NCBI RefSeq assembly: GCF_030867095.1
Contig: NC_081828.1
Location: 213,989,478-214,053,477 of the forward strand
DNA: 64,000 nucleotides
Direction of reading: 5' to 3'
Origin: Alligator mississippiensis
Taxonomy: Eukaryota > Chordata > Crocodylia > Alligatoridae
Below the pieces are notes generated by a model that had not been told where the DNA came from, did no database searches, and saw only the letters and a list, made by a program, of their open reading frames with translations. Both the position numbers and the translations under genes were made by a program. Of this stretch, positions 11,500 to 22,240 are shown in pieces (position 1 is the first letter of the stretch; each line of letters starts with the position of its first letter).

Positions 11500-11950
11500 G
11501 TTCAACCCCATGTATTTTTAATCATATCCCCTCTCCGCCTTCATTTTGCTGGGCCAAGCTGTTTTAGTCTCCCCTCATAAGATGCCTTTTAAAATTTCCC
11601 CTATTGTCCTAGTAGCTCCTTCCATGCACCTGTTCCACCTTGAGCTCCTTTCTTGAACATGCAAGACCAGAATTATAGATGGTAATTCAAATGTGGCTTC
11701 CTTAATGCCTTGCAGAACTGCATTACTGTTCTACTACATCTGAACTGGAAATACTTTGATGGATAAGCATTCAGATCACCTTTTCCATCACTGCGTCTCC
11801 TGGTGGTTCGTAATCATCCTGTGATCAAGTATTACACCCATGCATTTCTCCTTCTATGCCATTCCAAACTGACAATCCCTCAGACTAAAGGGCATATTCT
11901 GGTTATTCGTACTGAAGTCTACAATGATCCACTTCTTCTCCGGTTCTTCC
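11500..11950 (-). mobile_element. Old CR1-type LINE fragment
   Basis: The wording of the sequence (CATATCCCCTCTCCGCC, then GTTTTAGTCTCCCCTCATAA, then GACCAGAATTATA and CACTGCGTCTCCTGG) follows the antisense of the long CR1-type LINEs common in turtle and crocodilian genomes. It is heavily mutated and no reading frame survives. Family assignment is from memory of the repeat, not alignment. Confidence 0.5.
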
Positions 11951-14790
11951 TGTATTAATGATACCATCATATGTAGGAGAAACATTTAAAATGGGGCTCA
12001 GGTCTTAACAGATACCACACTTCCCAAGTCACCTTTGACTTCCCATTTTGGTAGATGGTGGATGTTGGGCCAGACCCAGAATGGGCTACATTTTCATTGT
12101 CTGTAGACAGGAATAGGAGCAGACCCCTTATTCTACAAAGCAAGAATGCCAACACAGTTCCATCACTGAAAGATCAGACCTTTGTCTAGGGAAATCTGAC
12201 TTAGGGTGAGCAATCAAAGGTAAGAGATGCTTTTAAATTACTGACATAGCTGACTTTTAATGAGGTATTCCACAAATTAGTTTACATCAAGATTGAGGAG
12301 TTTTAACAAACATGAGCAGTTCTCAGAGAAACAGCCCACTTCACAGTAATGGCGAGGACAATGCAATGCCAAAATGCCCTCTGGACAATTATTACAAACA
12401 GGGAATAAACAGGACTTCTTTTTCTCCATACCATACACACCCCGCGCCCAATTCCGAGTACAGATTGTACTGTTCGTTTTATAGGAGCCGTGTGCATTTT
12501 CATAGATTAGGTTACATTACCAGTGGATGAGGACAAGAAGGCACAGAGAAGGCAAGCTGTCAGGTGAGAGGACAGACATAGCTGCATAATCAGGGATAGA
12601 TGAAAAGATGGAGCCAGCATAAACCAGCACTGGCCAAAGAGAGCTTGAAGGAAACAGAGTGGAGCAGATGAAGTAAACCCCAGGAAGAGACAGCAACATG
12701 AACTGGCTGGAGAAAGGCCTTGCTTGGCAGCAGCTTGAAGCTGTTGAGGGAGTGTGGGAAGCAGGAAAACAACCAGGAATACTTGGAGGCAAAGGCAACA
12801 AGTTATGCAGATGGGAAAGACGGGATGCAGACATAAGCAGAGATGGCACGCAGGCCTTGGGGTCACAGGGTACTGCAGACTTTGCTCAGCACTCTCCTGC
12901 TCACTCTTCACAGGACACAATCCTACAAGTCATCCCATCTGACACTGTCTTCCACGATATCCATATAGAGGGGAGGACTGGGCATCTCGCACTGGACAAA
13001 CACGCATCAGTTTGTAAAAATGATGCAAGAGCAATAATGCAGCCCAAGGTTTTAGAAACTCATTGAGGGTTTTTGGGCAATTTACGGGATTTCCTTATAC
13101 GGACAAGTCAGCTAGTCCCACTATTTATTTCCTCGTACATATATTTGGCATGGTCTACAGAAAAACAGTGGTACTGCTTTTATTATAAGCTACACCCCCA
13201 TGGTTAAAAACCCCCTTACTGTCAGCACCATCAGTCCTGGTCTACCCCACAGAGCATTAATGGCTGAACTCCCAGTCTGTAGCCATGCTCACTTTTGAGT
13301 TTAAGCTCTGCCTCAGATTTTGCTGGCAAAATAAATAGCTGGACTAGTTTAAAGGTGCTCACAGCAACATAACTTATTCGCATAGGGCACTAGTAGACGG
13401 GTGTGATTGTGCAAACAGCATGGGGTGTCCAAATTTAACTATTTCAGTGAACTATCACTCCTCCAACCGAAACAGCTATATTGATACCAAAACTGCTTGT
13501 AGACTAAGCCTTTCTGACCAGCATCATGGATGGCAGCGCAGCTCTGGAGAGACTGGTGTACACCGTGTGTGCCCTCTGCTGGCTCTGCAGGGACTTACCA
13601 GTATTTCGAAACCTGGATACATGTCTCACTCGCAGGATGGGGTATTGAAAGCAAATTACAGATTTGAATTGCAGAGTATTATCCATGCCTTTTGCTTCAC
13701 AGTTAACAGTGAAAGAAAAAAAAATAACAAGAAATGTGGGAGCTCTGCAGAAAGTTCATTGTGGAGGTCCTTGCAATGAATGTTTTAGCCTGAATATAGC
13801 AAAGAGGCATCCTAGTGAAAGATTTGTGCAGCATGCTCTTTGCTAAAATGTGCAATACCACAAAAATAATATGTACACACACATGCTTTTTATACATGCT
13901 AAGATTCCTACTCCCATCATCCCTTTCTGCATTGCAATACAGCACTACACTTACAATAAACTTTGATTCATCCAGTAAGTGGTAGACTAAAAATCCTCAG
14001 GTCCTACAATATGTCCATACCAACTAAAATAAATATTGGACACCCTTACACAGACCAGGGTCTGGCCTCTTTAAACACTCCGTTGTTAATATTCTTTACC
14101 CAGTACAGCCCTCCTCCCCCTTCCCAAGCAAGACTTTTAGGGCTCGTGCACTCATCTGCTACCTCCTGTGAAGGAAAGGAAAACAGCTCAAAGCGCCTAA
14201 GCACCTACTTGGGGAGCAGCATCTGTGTGACATGACCCCTGTGCACAGGAGCTTTGGCTAAGCCAACGGGCAACAGAAAGGAAGCCAGTACAGAAATCAC
14301 CCCTCCACAGCACAGCTCCTGAGGGACAGCAGCAACTGGCTTGTTTTCACTCCCTTTCAGAAGTCAATAAGGTGCAGGTTGCAGAGGGAGAAAGCAGGCC
14401 ACAGAAGTGCTGTGAGCGGATGGATGATCTTTGGGGATTGAGCCCAGTCATCCACAGCACAAGTCTCTCTAATCCATCTCCCGCAATCTGTTTTATAGGG
14501 GAAATATGCAGAAGGAAGTCTATAAACTGAACTTTCCTCAGTGTCTCGCCACCCCATGGGCTGGCTTCTCCATAACGGGCAGCACATTACCCTTGACTTG
14601 CTGCCAATGCTTGGCCCAGATCCCAAGGACCCTGCTACAATCCTCCCTGACTGCATCCTGCAAGCAAAATGTAAAAGGCAAAAGGGGGGGGGGGGGGGAA
14701 AGCATGGGACAGGAGGGAGAGAATGAATTTTCCAAGCTGCTGAGACAGTATTTGTCTTGTAAGGCAAACGTGCAGCAGACGATTCCTCAT
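11951..14790. other. Unassigned DNA downstream of IBA57
   Basis: This lies 3' of IBA57 and holds no recognisable exon. In mammals the next gene would be OBSCN, but no immunoglobulin-domain exon was recognised here or anywhere to the left. A G15 run sits at 14684-14698. Candidate minus-strand AATAAA signals occur near 13124 and 13177, but their use is unknown. The 122-137-codon frames at 12507-13066 are overlapping and unrecognised. Confidence 0.35.
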
Positions 14791-15185
14791 TTACTTATTG
14801 GCAGGTTTTGGCCACCACTTGGGTACAGTTGCAGTAAGGTTCACAGCGGTGTCACCTGGTAGATTTATATGCAGCGGTTCATTTATATTAGCCAATCGCA
14901 GCAAAGCAATGCCAAGTTCATCTCCTCCAGCCCGGTATTTGCCAGCTGATTTTCCCGATTCAGTCAAGATATCAGACCCCTCGGGAATGGGTCCCGATAA
15001 CAGAGGAGCTGAAAGCTGAACTGGGAGCAGTCGTTTACGGATGACACCCATGTGGTGGGTCCTCGCTGTTAGCTCCTGTCCAATGTAACAGCCTTTGGTA
15101 AAACTGATGCCGTTCATATAGGCCAGGTTGGATTCCAGGGGCAGGGCTACGCCTGGAGGAAGGTCTTCTACACCTTCGGGAATTC
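14791..15185 (-). CDS. IBA57: IBA57, coding exon 3 (C-terminal)
   Basis: This last coding exon supplies residues 201-331 and ends with TAA at 14793-14791. IBA57 works with ISCA1 and ISCA2 in the mitochondrial matrix to build 4Fe-4S clusters for enzymes such as aconitase and lipoate synthase. The exon opens after a TTTTCCCTCCAG acceptor and continues the phase of exon 2 (G joined to GA gives Gly). It encodes [20 protein letters not shown], then [28 protein letters not shown] (residues 231-238, Cys233) is the signature of the YgfZ/IBA57 branch of the GcvT-like folate-binding fold. The C-terminal barrel ends in [11 protein letters not shown], like the human protein. No frameshift or stop is seen. 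Confidence 0.96.
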
Positions 15186-15659
15186 CTGGAGGGAAAATAA
15201 AACCAGAATCAAAAGATAAATGCTGTAGGGCTCCTCCAACAACAAGGACCTTTCAGTACATGGGCTGTCGATCTTGTTGTCCCCTGCAAACTGTAAATAA
15301 GGCAATACTTGTAAACAGAAATCATTTGAAAAGAATGGCCTTTCAACAGGTTAGCTCGGGCTGAAATCTGTCCTAACTGAGCAGCCTTAACAAAGGCTGA
15401 TTTGAAAGGCAAAGTGAAAAGCTGCGTTCGAGTCTGATCTCATGAGGTGTGGAGCACTTCCCTGGAGAAATCATAAGCACCACGCAGAGCTGGAGTCAAA
15501 TGAACCAGTACACATTTTAATAGGGAGGGTCGTATCTTGATCACCTTCATCATGTGGCTGGATTGTAGGTTCAATAAAGGGTCATTTTTACAAAATCTTA
15601 TGTAGTAAGCACAGGCTGGTCAGTAAACAGCCCAATTTATATTAAAACTTTTATTTAAA

Positions 15660-16080
15660 AAAAAAGAATTTGGGTCATCCAACTTGAAAACCTCTTTCTT
15701 ATTGTCCTTATCTCTGCCAGTCTTAAGACTTTGCCAAATGCTTTATCAATAATTTGCACTTCATAACTTCTGAACCAGAGTGACTATTATCTATTCTACC
15801 TTTGTTGCACATTGCTTTTTGGGCATCTAATAAGCTCTTCCTAAAGAGCCCCTCTGCCCCCTCGAGTCATATTTTTGTGTTTGAGTTTTTCCTCCTCCTT
15901 GTCAATTTCACTCCATTTTTCTTCAGTTTTGTTGAAATTAGCCCTTTTGAAGCCCAAAGTGTATACGTTACTGATTAAGACTGTCCCCTTGTTGCCTAAT
16001 TTGAGGGTGACCACATCCTGCTCGCTGCTCCCCCAACTACCACTGCAGCTAATATTTACTGGTAGCACCTTTCTAGAAAC
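15660..16080 (-). mobile_element. Old CR1-type LINE fragment in IBA57 intron 2
   Basis: Phrases such as CTCTTTCTTATTGTCCTTAT, TTTTTGGGCATCTAATAAGC and GTTGAAATTAGCCCTTTTGA match, in order, a segment of the same broad LINE family seen at 52950-54200 and 11500-11950. It is degraded, with no usable frame. It lies entirely within the intron between 15186 and 16638. Confidence 0.5.
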
Positions 16081-16638
16081 CCACTGAAGTCAACAGATCC
16101 ATCAGCATATGTCAAAAGAAGGATCTGAGCTACAATTTCCATCACAAGTCAAATGTAAACTGCTCTGTTCCTAAATGCCTTTAAGAATCCAGCCACATAT
16201 TCTTTTCTAAACAGACCAAATTCGTTTGCCAAGGCTTTCCCTGGCAACAGGAAAACAGACAGCACTGGTAGTAGTCCAAACTTCAACAAAATGACTCAAA
16301 CTATGGAAACATCTGACCATATGGAAATGAGAAATCCTATTTTTCATTGTATACACATGCCACCCACCAACCCACCTACACACAACTTTTTTTTAAAAAA
16401 AAACCTTAGCAACAGAAAAATATATTTAAAAATATTTAAAAAATAGAACAGAAATCAAATTTAGCCCCGAGGTATCAGACAAGAACTATGTTTCCTAACA
16501 TGTTCAGTACATTCGGACTGGCAATAGTTCACATTTATAACTTTCTCCAATGTCTTGCATGTAGACTTTTTATGAAAACATGTATCATTTCTTTCATTTT
16601 CCTGGTCTGTAAGAATATAAAACTAGAACTGGCTTTAC

Positions 16639-16985
16639 CTTGTTTGTATCTGTGCCTATGATACTCCTTAATGTTTCCTATCTGACTCCCAGGGACAACC
16701 TCTAGAGGGTTTGTCTCTTTGCTCGTGATCAGTCTCCAGCCCATGACTTCTGCTCTGGGATCAGGAGTTAAAATCAAAGTCTTGTCTTTGTATTTATCAA
16801 GGGTACTGGAAACATATCCAGACTGCTCCCCTGGGAGGACTGCCCACAAAGACAGGTCAAGGCAGGGGTCTATGTCTACTTTCCTCCGGATCTTGTACAA
16901 TTTCAAATGCTTTTGAACCGAGTCCAGCACGGTGCTGTCACACTCCAGCAGGATGTTTGGCTCCTCTTCTTGACTTTCATGAAGC
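16639..16985 (-). CDS. IBA57: IBA57, coding exon 2
   Basis: The exon starts after TTACTTTTTCAG and ends at a GTAAAG donor. Joining AG of exon 1 to its first G completes an Arg codon, giving the continuous reading LILYR-LHESQEEEPNILLECD. Its 347 bases give residues 85-201 of the folate-binding-like domain. Conserved segments shared with vertebrate IBA57 are LLECDSTVLDSVQKHLKLYK, IRRKV, LSLWAVLP, DPRAEVMGWRLIT and YHRHRYKQG. An upstream in-frame ATG lies in intron sequence and is not the start. Exons 1-3 total 996 coding bases, exactly 331 codons plus a stop, against 356 residues in human. Confidence 0.95.
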
Positions 16986-17797
16986 CTGAAAAAGTAACAC
17001 ACTCAAGGTCAACAGAAATAGAAAAAGATTCACGCAAGCCCTTTTCCTTAATCCAGGTCTAAATCCAACAATTTGCAGAATGGATTCAATGCAACAAATG
17101 CTGATCTAAGCAATACTCAGCCTCTTGGGTAACTAAGAAATATCTGCATCAAACTTTTCCTTGCACGGAGTTTGCCACTGCTTTGCCCGGCACTCCTGGG
17201 CTTCCTCCTGTGCCCACCCCCCTGGTGAAAATCCATAAAGACCCTCTCATTCTCCTCCTGCAAGCCAGAAAGAAAACTACAACCTGATAATAGTTAGGCA
17301 GGCGTGATCGGCGCTACTGAAAAGGCTACAAACTTCACCCACTTGATCAGAGAAGTTACCTTGCCTTGCCCATATCAGCATGATTGGTTCTCTCATCCAC
17401 CTGTTAGTTCTTGTCAAAGAGTCTGTAAGCAATTTAGGGAGGAGGTTGCTGATTGCTACACGCAGCTAGCACGACAGGGCCCGACTTAGCTCTGCCTTTT
17501 GTGCACTACGATGTGAACAGCAGCAGCACAGCTGAAAATACCGGAGGGCCCCTTCTTTGCTGCCTTGTTCCTGAAACAGTCTTTTACATCTGTGCGCAAT
17601 GGGCGGACGATGCTGTCATTATAGTCTAATAGCACTCACAGCCAGTTTGTACAGTGATAGAGGACTGTGCAAGGTAGTGGCAAAGCCGAGCCACTATATT
17701 CAGATATAGTCCAGGACAGGCACCTAAGTACCAGAGGGGATGTGCAATGAAGAGAAGCAAGTTATTACTTATATGCTAGCCAACTGCCTGTCAAAAA
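16986..17797. other. IBA57 intron 1, 3' part
   Basis: Intron sequence with no recognised repeat or exon. It ends at the exon 2 acceptor. Confidence 0.6.
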
Positions 17798-18625
17798 ATG
17801 TTGGGGGGGAGGGGAGGGGAGGGGAGGGGAGGGGAGGGGCAGCCAGGGACAGCAGCCTGTGTCCCACCCTGTTCCCCCCACACTTACGGGGCTGGACCCG
17901 CTCTCCCCTCCCTCCCTGCTGCGCCAGGCTGGACCCCACGCCTCCATCTGCTCCATCGCTGCTGCCTGCAGGGCCAGGGAGGCATGGCCAGCGGCGCTGG
18001 CTTTGCCCCCACCTCTGTCCTCTCCATTTTCACGGCCTGCAGGGAGCAGGGGGACTGCCCCCTCCATCCGCTCTGTTGCCACCACCTGCAGGCCCATCCA
18101 CTCCATCACCTGCCGCAGGGGGGGTGGGGACAGAGGCCCAGGCCCAGGCTCACTCCCCCAACCCCCACCTAGGGGGCTGGCAGGGACAGAGCCCAGTGTC
18201 CAACCCTGCGCCCCCACTCCCCTTCTCCGGCCCCACCCCCCTATCACTTTGGGCTCAACCCCATTCCCTCCCAGCAGTTTGGGTTTGGAGCCACTCCCCC
18301 GTCCCACCCGCCCCACCCTTTGCCTGACCCCATTACCTCCCCTCGTGCCTCCACCACCTCCTCCATGGAGTGTGGGGGAGCGCTCCTCCTTTCCCCCACT
18401 TCACCCCTCTCCATTCTGTCTGCTCTGTTGCCGCTACATCCAGAGAACAGGGAGGCGGGGTGGCAGGTGTCCCTGCCCCCCCCCCGTCCCCAACATCACG
18501 GCCGTGCTCCACCGCGCTGCAACCTCCTGTCCGAGCACTATAATCGCATTCCGATTGGTTGTTTCCATTGGCCAATCAGAGTGAGAATAAAGCGTTATGG
18601 AAAGACAGACAGACTATGGCTTTTA
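17798..18625. repeat. GC-rich low-complexity and minisatellite-like block in IBA57 intron 1
   Basis: It begins with about six GGGGA units (17808-17839), a strong G-quadruplex candidate. C-rich DNA follows in which a motif like CTCCATCYGCTCTGTTGCC recurs about four times (near 17941, 18060, 18088 and 18409). It closes with CATTGGCCAATCAGAGTGAG and ACAGACAGACTATGG, endings I associate with repeats but cannot name. The long open frames across it (up to 241 codons, both strands) come from the stop-poor base composition. Confidence 0.55.
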
Positions 18626-18794
18626 TATTAGAATTATGACAATGTCTAGAGACTCCAACCACTAATCAGAACTCAGTGTTGGGCACATATCACACATCTG
18701 ATGAACATGGAGTTATGGAGAGAAACATGACTGTAGGCATGAAACTTTTCAGGGGTTATTGCCTATTGAATGAGACCAAGAATGAATCCTATGC

Positions 18795-19566
18795 AAGCCT
18801 CTAGGGGTGCACTGATAAAGATTTTTTGGGCTGCTACTGATGGCCGATTATTAACCAGCCACATCAGCCAATACTGATCCTATTGCCAATATGCAGCCTG
18901 GCAGCTTGGACAGCAGTGTCTGGCTGTTAAGTCTTTTTTTTTTTTTTGGGGGGGGGGGGGGGGAAGGTGTGGCAGAGGGAAGGGGCTTAGCTCCCCCTCC
19001 CAGCACTGCCACTGCGTATCCCACTCCCAACCCCTCCCAGCCCGAGCACAGCTCTGGCCCACACCACTGCTGGGAAGAACCTGGCACAGCTCCCCCAGCC
19101 CCCAGCCTGCCCTCGCCCCATGCACAAATCTGAAGGACACATGACCCCCATGCCTCCCCCAGGGGGGTGTGCAGCAGCAGCCACCCCCACCTCCCCATGG
19201 CCTCTGGATTAACCACCCACAGCTCTGCCCTGCATCCAACCTCAGCTGAGCAGTGCCTGCCCAGCCCCACTCCCTCCCTCGCCATGGGGGCCACAATCTG
19301 CACCCCCCCCCAGACTCACTGGCTCCCTTCCCTTCCCCATGCCTCTTGCCCTGCACAGACTTACTGGCCAGACACTGCTCTCCAAGCTACCAGGCTGCAT
19401 ACCTGGCCGCGTGCACGCTGCAGCTGCGTGCATGCATGTGGCATTTATGGGTGACATTAATCGCCCACATCAGCCTGAAGAAGCTGACTGCCAATAATGT
19501 CAATTTTCCTTTTATCGGTGCCCATACGATATGGACCGATGTATCAGTGCACTTCTGGAAGCCTCG
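18795..19566. mobile_element. hAT-type non-autonomous DNA transposon in IBA57 intron 1
   Basis: Near-identical 8-base direct repeats AAGCCTCT (18795-18802) and AAGCCTCG (19559-19566) flank an element of 756 bases. Its ends are inverted: AGGGGTGCACTGATA on the left, and CCAGAAGTGCACTGATA when the right end is reverse-complemented. A second inverted pair lies inside, at about 18891-18931 and 19360-19400 (CAGCCTGG and the CAGTGTCTGGC block). The centre is GC-rich with a T12-G19-like run at 18932-18964. An 8-base duplication with a GTGCAC-type terminus indicates the hAT superfamily. No transposase is encoded. Confidence 0.8.
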
Positions 19567-20728
19567 CCTGATACACCTCTGAAAACAGAAGGAAACGCTA
19601 CAAACAAAACAATACAAGTTTGTTCCAAAGTGGAAAAACTGCCCGTCCACTTCTTCTGGCACAATGAAAAGCTCAATCACGGCTTGTTTTAAAATATGAC
19701 CGGCTGGTATCATCCTGCAAAGATGCACGTGTGAGCTTAAAGGCGACGCACTGTAGGTGTGCCTGCCAATTGTGTGTGCACACACAAGTCTCGTGACAAG
19801 CTGTATGACCATGAATATGACTGGGCAGAGTCCCCTGGCTCCCTGGACTCATTCGGTCTGCTCTGCTCAGCGCCCTGCATGATACCCTCGTGCTGAACCT
19901 TTTACCTTCGCTCCTGTCCCTGGTTTATATTTTGTCCCACAAATTTAGTTGATGCATACCCACTAGCCAGCCCCCTTTTATCAACTAACTGGTGCCCTGA
20001 GGGCATAAGGCCCATTTCCCGACGTGCGTCAAACAGGCTTGTGTCACGCCATTGCTCCTGTCCACACTTTGTTCCTTTGTTGCCCCATGTAATCAGTTGA
20101 CAAATCTAATAGCTCCCTCTATTAAGAGGGGGATTCACCGTTGCTCTGTGGGCCTAAGGCGTGCGTCACGTGGGCCTGTGTCACACGGTGGCAAAGAGCA
20201 GATGCTGAAAAGGAAAGCAGACTGGGTCTGAGCACGGTTCCTCTCTCCCGTGCAGCCTCCGGTGTTTAAGATCTAGGAAACTCCGATTCAGAGGCTGTGC
20301 CCGAACTCCATGCGAGATGAGCGGCTAACGCCCAGCCCGGCACAGGAAAAGCAAGGCAGCCGGGGCGCCCGCCGCCCTGCTTCGGTGCAGACAATGCACG
20401 GTCAGGTGCAGCCTTTCCTCTCTGGACTACACGATGTCCGTTCCAGCCCAAGGAGGTCCCGGGGGGAATGACTTCCTGGTCTTCACTCAGCATGGTGGTT
20501 TGCACAGGCAGGGGTTGCACCAGAGGTCAGCCCGGGCATCCCCCAATGCTCCTCCATGGCACAGAGCTGGGTGCCCCAGGGATCCACGTCACAGCCCCAC
20601 CCCCGCCTCCTCCTCCTCCTCCGCAATGGTCCATCCCAGGAGCACCCTCCCTTCCATTGGTTTATCCCAAGCGCTGCCTGGCCCGCACAGTGGTTTCTCC
20701 CAACCCCCGCCCGCAGCAGTGGTCTCAC
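19567..20728. other. IBA57 intron 1, 5' part
   Basis: Intron sequence without recognised repeats, becoming GC-rich toward exon 1. Open frames overlapping the exon boundary on the plus strand are shadows of composition. Confidence 0.6.
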
Positions 20729-20982
20729 CTGTAAAGGATGAGGTCATAGAGGCAGCGGCCCTGCACGTTCAGCGCGTGCGCGTAGAGGGCGCGCGGCACC
20801 GCCCCCTCGACCCGCGCCAGCTGCGTGACGTCATGGGTGAGCAGCCCCTGCAGGAAGGCGGGCGCCTCGGGGCCCCGCACGCGTAGCAGCGCCCGCCGCA
20901 GCGGGAAGCAGCTCCCGGCCGCGGCCGCGGCGGCCCCGCTCCGGGCCCGGGCCCCACCGAGCCGCGCCGCCCTCACCAACAT
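20729..20982 (-). CDS. IBA57: IBA57, coding exon 1 with start codon
   Basis: The start ATG sits in a strong context (GCCGCCATGT) inside the CpG-rich promoter. The first 35 residues are rich in Ala and Arg with almost no acidic residues (MLVRAARLGGARARSG...), as expected for a mitochondrial targeting sequence. They are followed by PEAPAFLQGLLTHDVTQLAR and YAHALNVQGRCLYDLILY, which match the beginning of the GcvT-like domain in vertebrate IBA57. The exon gives 84 codons plus two bases and ends at CAG followed by GTGAG. The N-terminal region is shorter than in human, which accounts for much of the 331 versus 356 residue difference. Confidence 0.95.
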
Positions 20983-20984
20983 GG

Positions 20985-21260
20985 CGGCCGCGGGCAGTCG
21001 GGCCCCTACCGCGCCGCCGCCGCCATCTTGAGCGCGGCACGAGCACCCCGCCTGCCGCCGAACGCAGCCACGCCCCCTGCCGACTGGTTACGCCCTCTGC
21101 CCTATCTGCGCCCCGCCCCCTAGCCATTGGGCCTCGGCTCTGGCTGGGCCCCGCCCCCTGGCCGTTAGCCCCGCCCCCTGGCCGTTGGGCCTTGTTCCGT
21201 TTGGGCCCCGCCCCAGCCATTGGCCCCGCCCCCTCGGGTAGGGGCGGGTCTGAGGGCTGC
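20985..21260 (-). promoter_or_regulatory. IBA57 CpG-island promoter with repeated Sp1 and CCAAT modules
   Basis: Directly upstream of the IBA57 start the sequence is CpG-dense. Between about 21095 and 21235 it repeats a module of CCCCGCCCCC (Sp1/KLF type) next to CCATTGG or CCGTTGG (NF-Y type when intact), about four to five times. No TATA box is seen, typical of a housekeeping gene. The island could also fire in the plus direction, where human has a divergent transcript; this is inference. Confidence 0.7.
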
Positions 21261-21840
21261 TTGCTGCTCACCATCACCTTAACTCTGCCCCTGGGGCAGC
21301 CCCCGTGGAGAAGGCCGGGTGAAGGAGCAGTATGTGGTTGGATCTGCTCGAGCACACCCGTGCTTGAAGTGGCGAGGACAAAAGAGCCACGCTTGTGCGC
21401 AGCAGGAGCGGCTTTAACACGTGCAAGCGCACCGTGTCGTCCGCCCGGGAGCAGCTGCAAAATCAGTGCCATGCTCCTCCTCTGTTACTTGGATCTCCTC
21501 CTCCTTAACGTGTTGTATTTTAAACCCAGAAGCTGCCTTTCGAGTCATGCTGGTCTCGTATAGGGAGGGGACAGATGTATGGTCAGATTGCTGCTCAGCC
21601 ACGTCATCCTTCAGCGATTTGGGAATGACAGGGACACCTGTTTGTGCGGTGTCACGCACGGGTGGAATCGTGACTTTTCACCCCCAAAGAAGCAAAGAAA
21701 AATGCTTCGGGACCAGTAAATTCGGTATTTATACCATTATAGCTTTGTGGTCGTCCTGTCCTCCCCACCGCTTTGCTCTCCTTTTCTCTCGAGCTCGTTG
21801 TTGCTTTGTGTCTTTTCCACCTTTCTCAGCTGTTCCTTTA
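21261..21840. other. Unassigned DNA upstream of the IBA57 promoter
   Basis: No exon recognised. The 140-codon plus-strand frame at 21421-21843 shows no known domain. Confidence 0.4.
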
Positions 21841-22240
21841 TAGACTCAGAGACAACGAGGGTTGAAGGGAGCTCGGGAGGGCACGTCTAGTGCAACCCCC
21901 AAGCAGGACCAGCCCCAACTGCATCATCGAGCCAGGTCTTAAAAAACTCCAAGGATGGAGAGTCCACCACCTCTCTGGGTAACCTGTTCCAGGGCTTCAC
22001 CACCCTGCTCAAGAGAAAGTTTTTCCTAATATCCAACCTCAACTTGCCTTGCTGCAGCTTGAGCCCATTGCTCCTTGTCCTGCCATCTGCCCCCACTGAG
22101 AACAGCCCAGCTCCATCCTCTTTGCAACCCCCTGCAGGGAGCTGAAGGCTGCTATGAAATTTCCTCTCCATCTTCTCTTCTCCAGACTAAACAAACCCAA
22201 TTCCCTCCACCTCTCCTAATAAGCCATGTGCCCCTTTAAT
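21841..22240 (-). mobile_element. CR1 LINE, 3' end
   Basis: A minus-strand CR1 fragment with its 3' end at the left. The minus-strand frame 22171-21887 reads GRTRSNGLKLQQGKLRLDIR, KNFLLSRVVKPWNRLPREVV and DSPSLEFFKTWLDD, the well-known C-terminal tail of the CR1 reverse-transcriptase protein. It is 5'-truncated and lacks the catalytic part. Confidence 0.92.

Noticed and set aside
12507-13066. Possible gene at 12507-12920 (minus, 137 codons) or 12698-13066 (plus, 122 codons)
   Set aside because: Mutually overlapping on opposite strands, no known motif and no splice evidence. More likely chance frames.
15421-15445. tRNA B-box-like GTTCGAGTC
   Set aside because: No matching A box or cloverleaf could be placed around it.
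17740-18584. Open frames of up to 241 codons, Pro/Ser- or Gly-rich
   Set aside because: They lie in GC-rich low-complexity DNA inside IBA57 intron 1, occur on both strands and have no recognisable domain.
18851-19454. 150-158-codon frames on both strands
   Set aside because: They fall within the hAT-type element and a long G-run. The sequence does not resemble a transposase.
20831-21472. 213-codon minus-strand frame overlapping IBA57 exon 1 and its promoter
   Set aside because: It is in another frame from IBA57, Gly/Arg/Pro-rich and driven by CpG-island composition. The IBA57 frame is supported by homology and splice phase.
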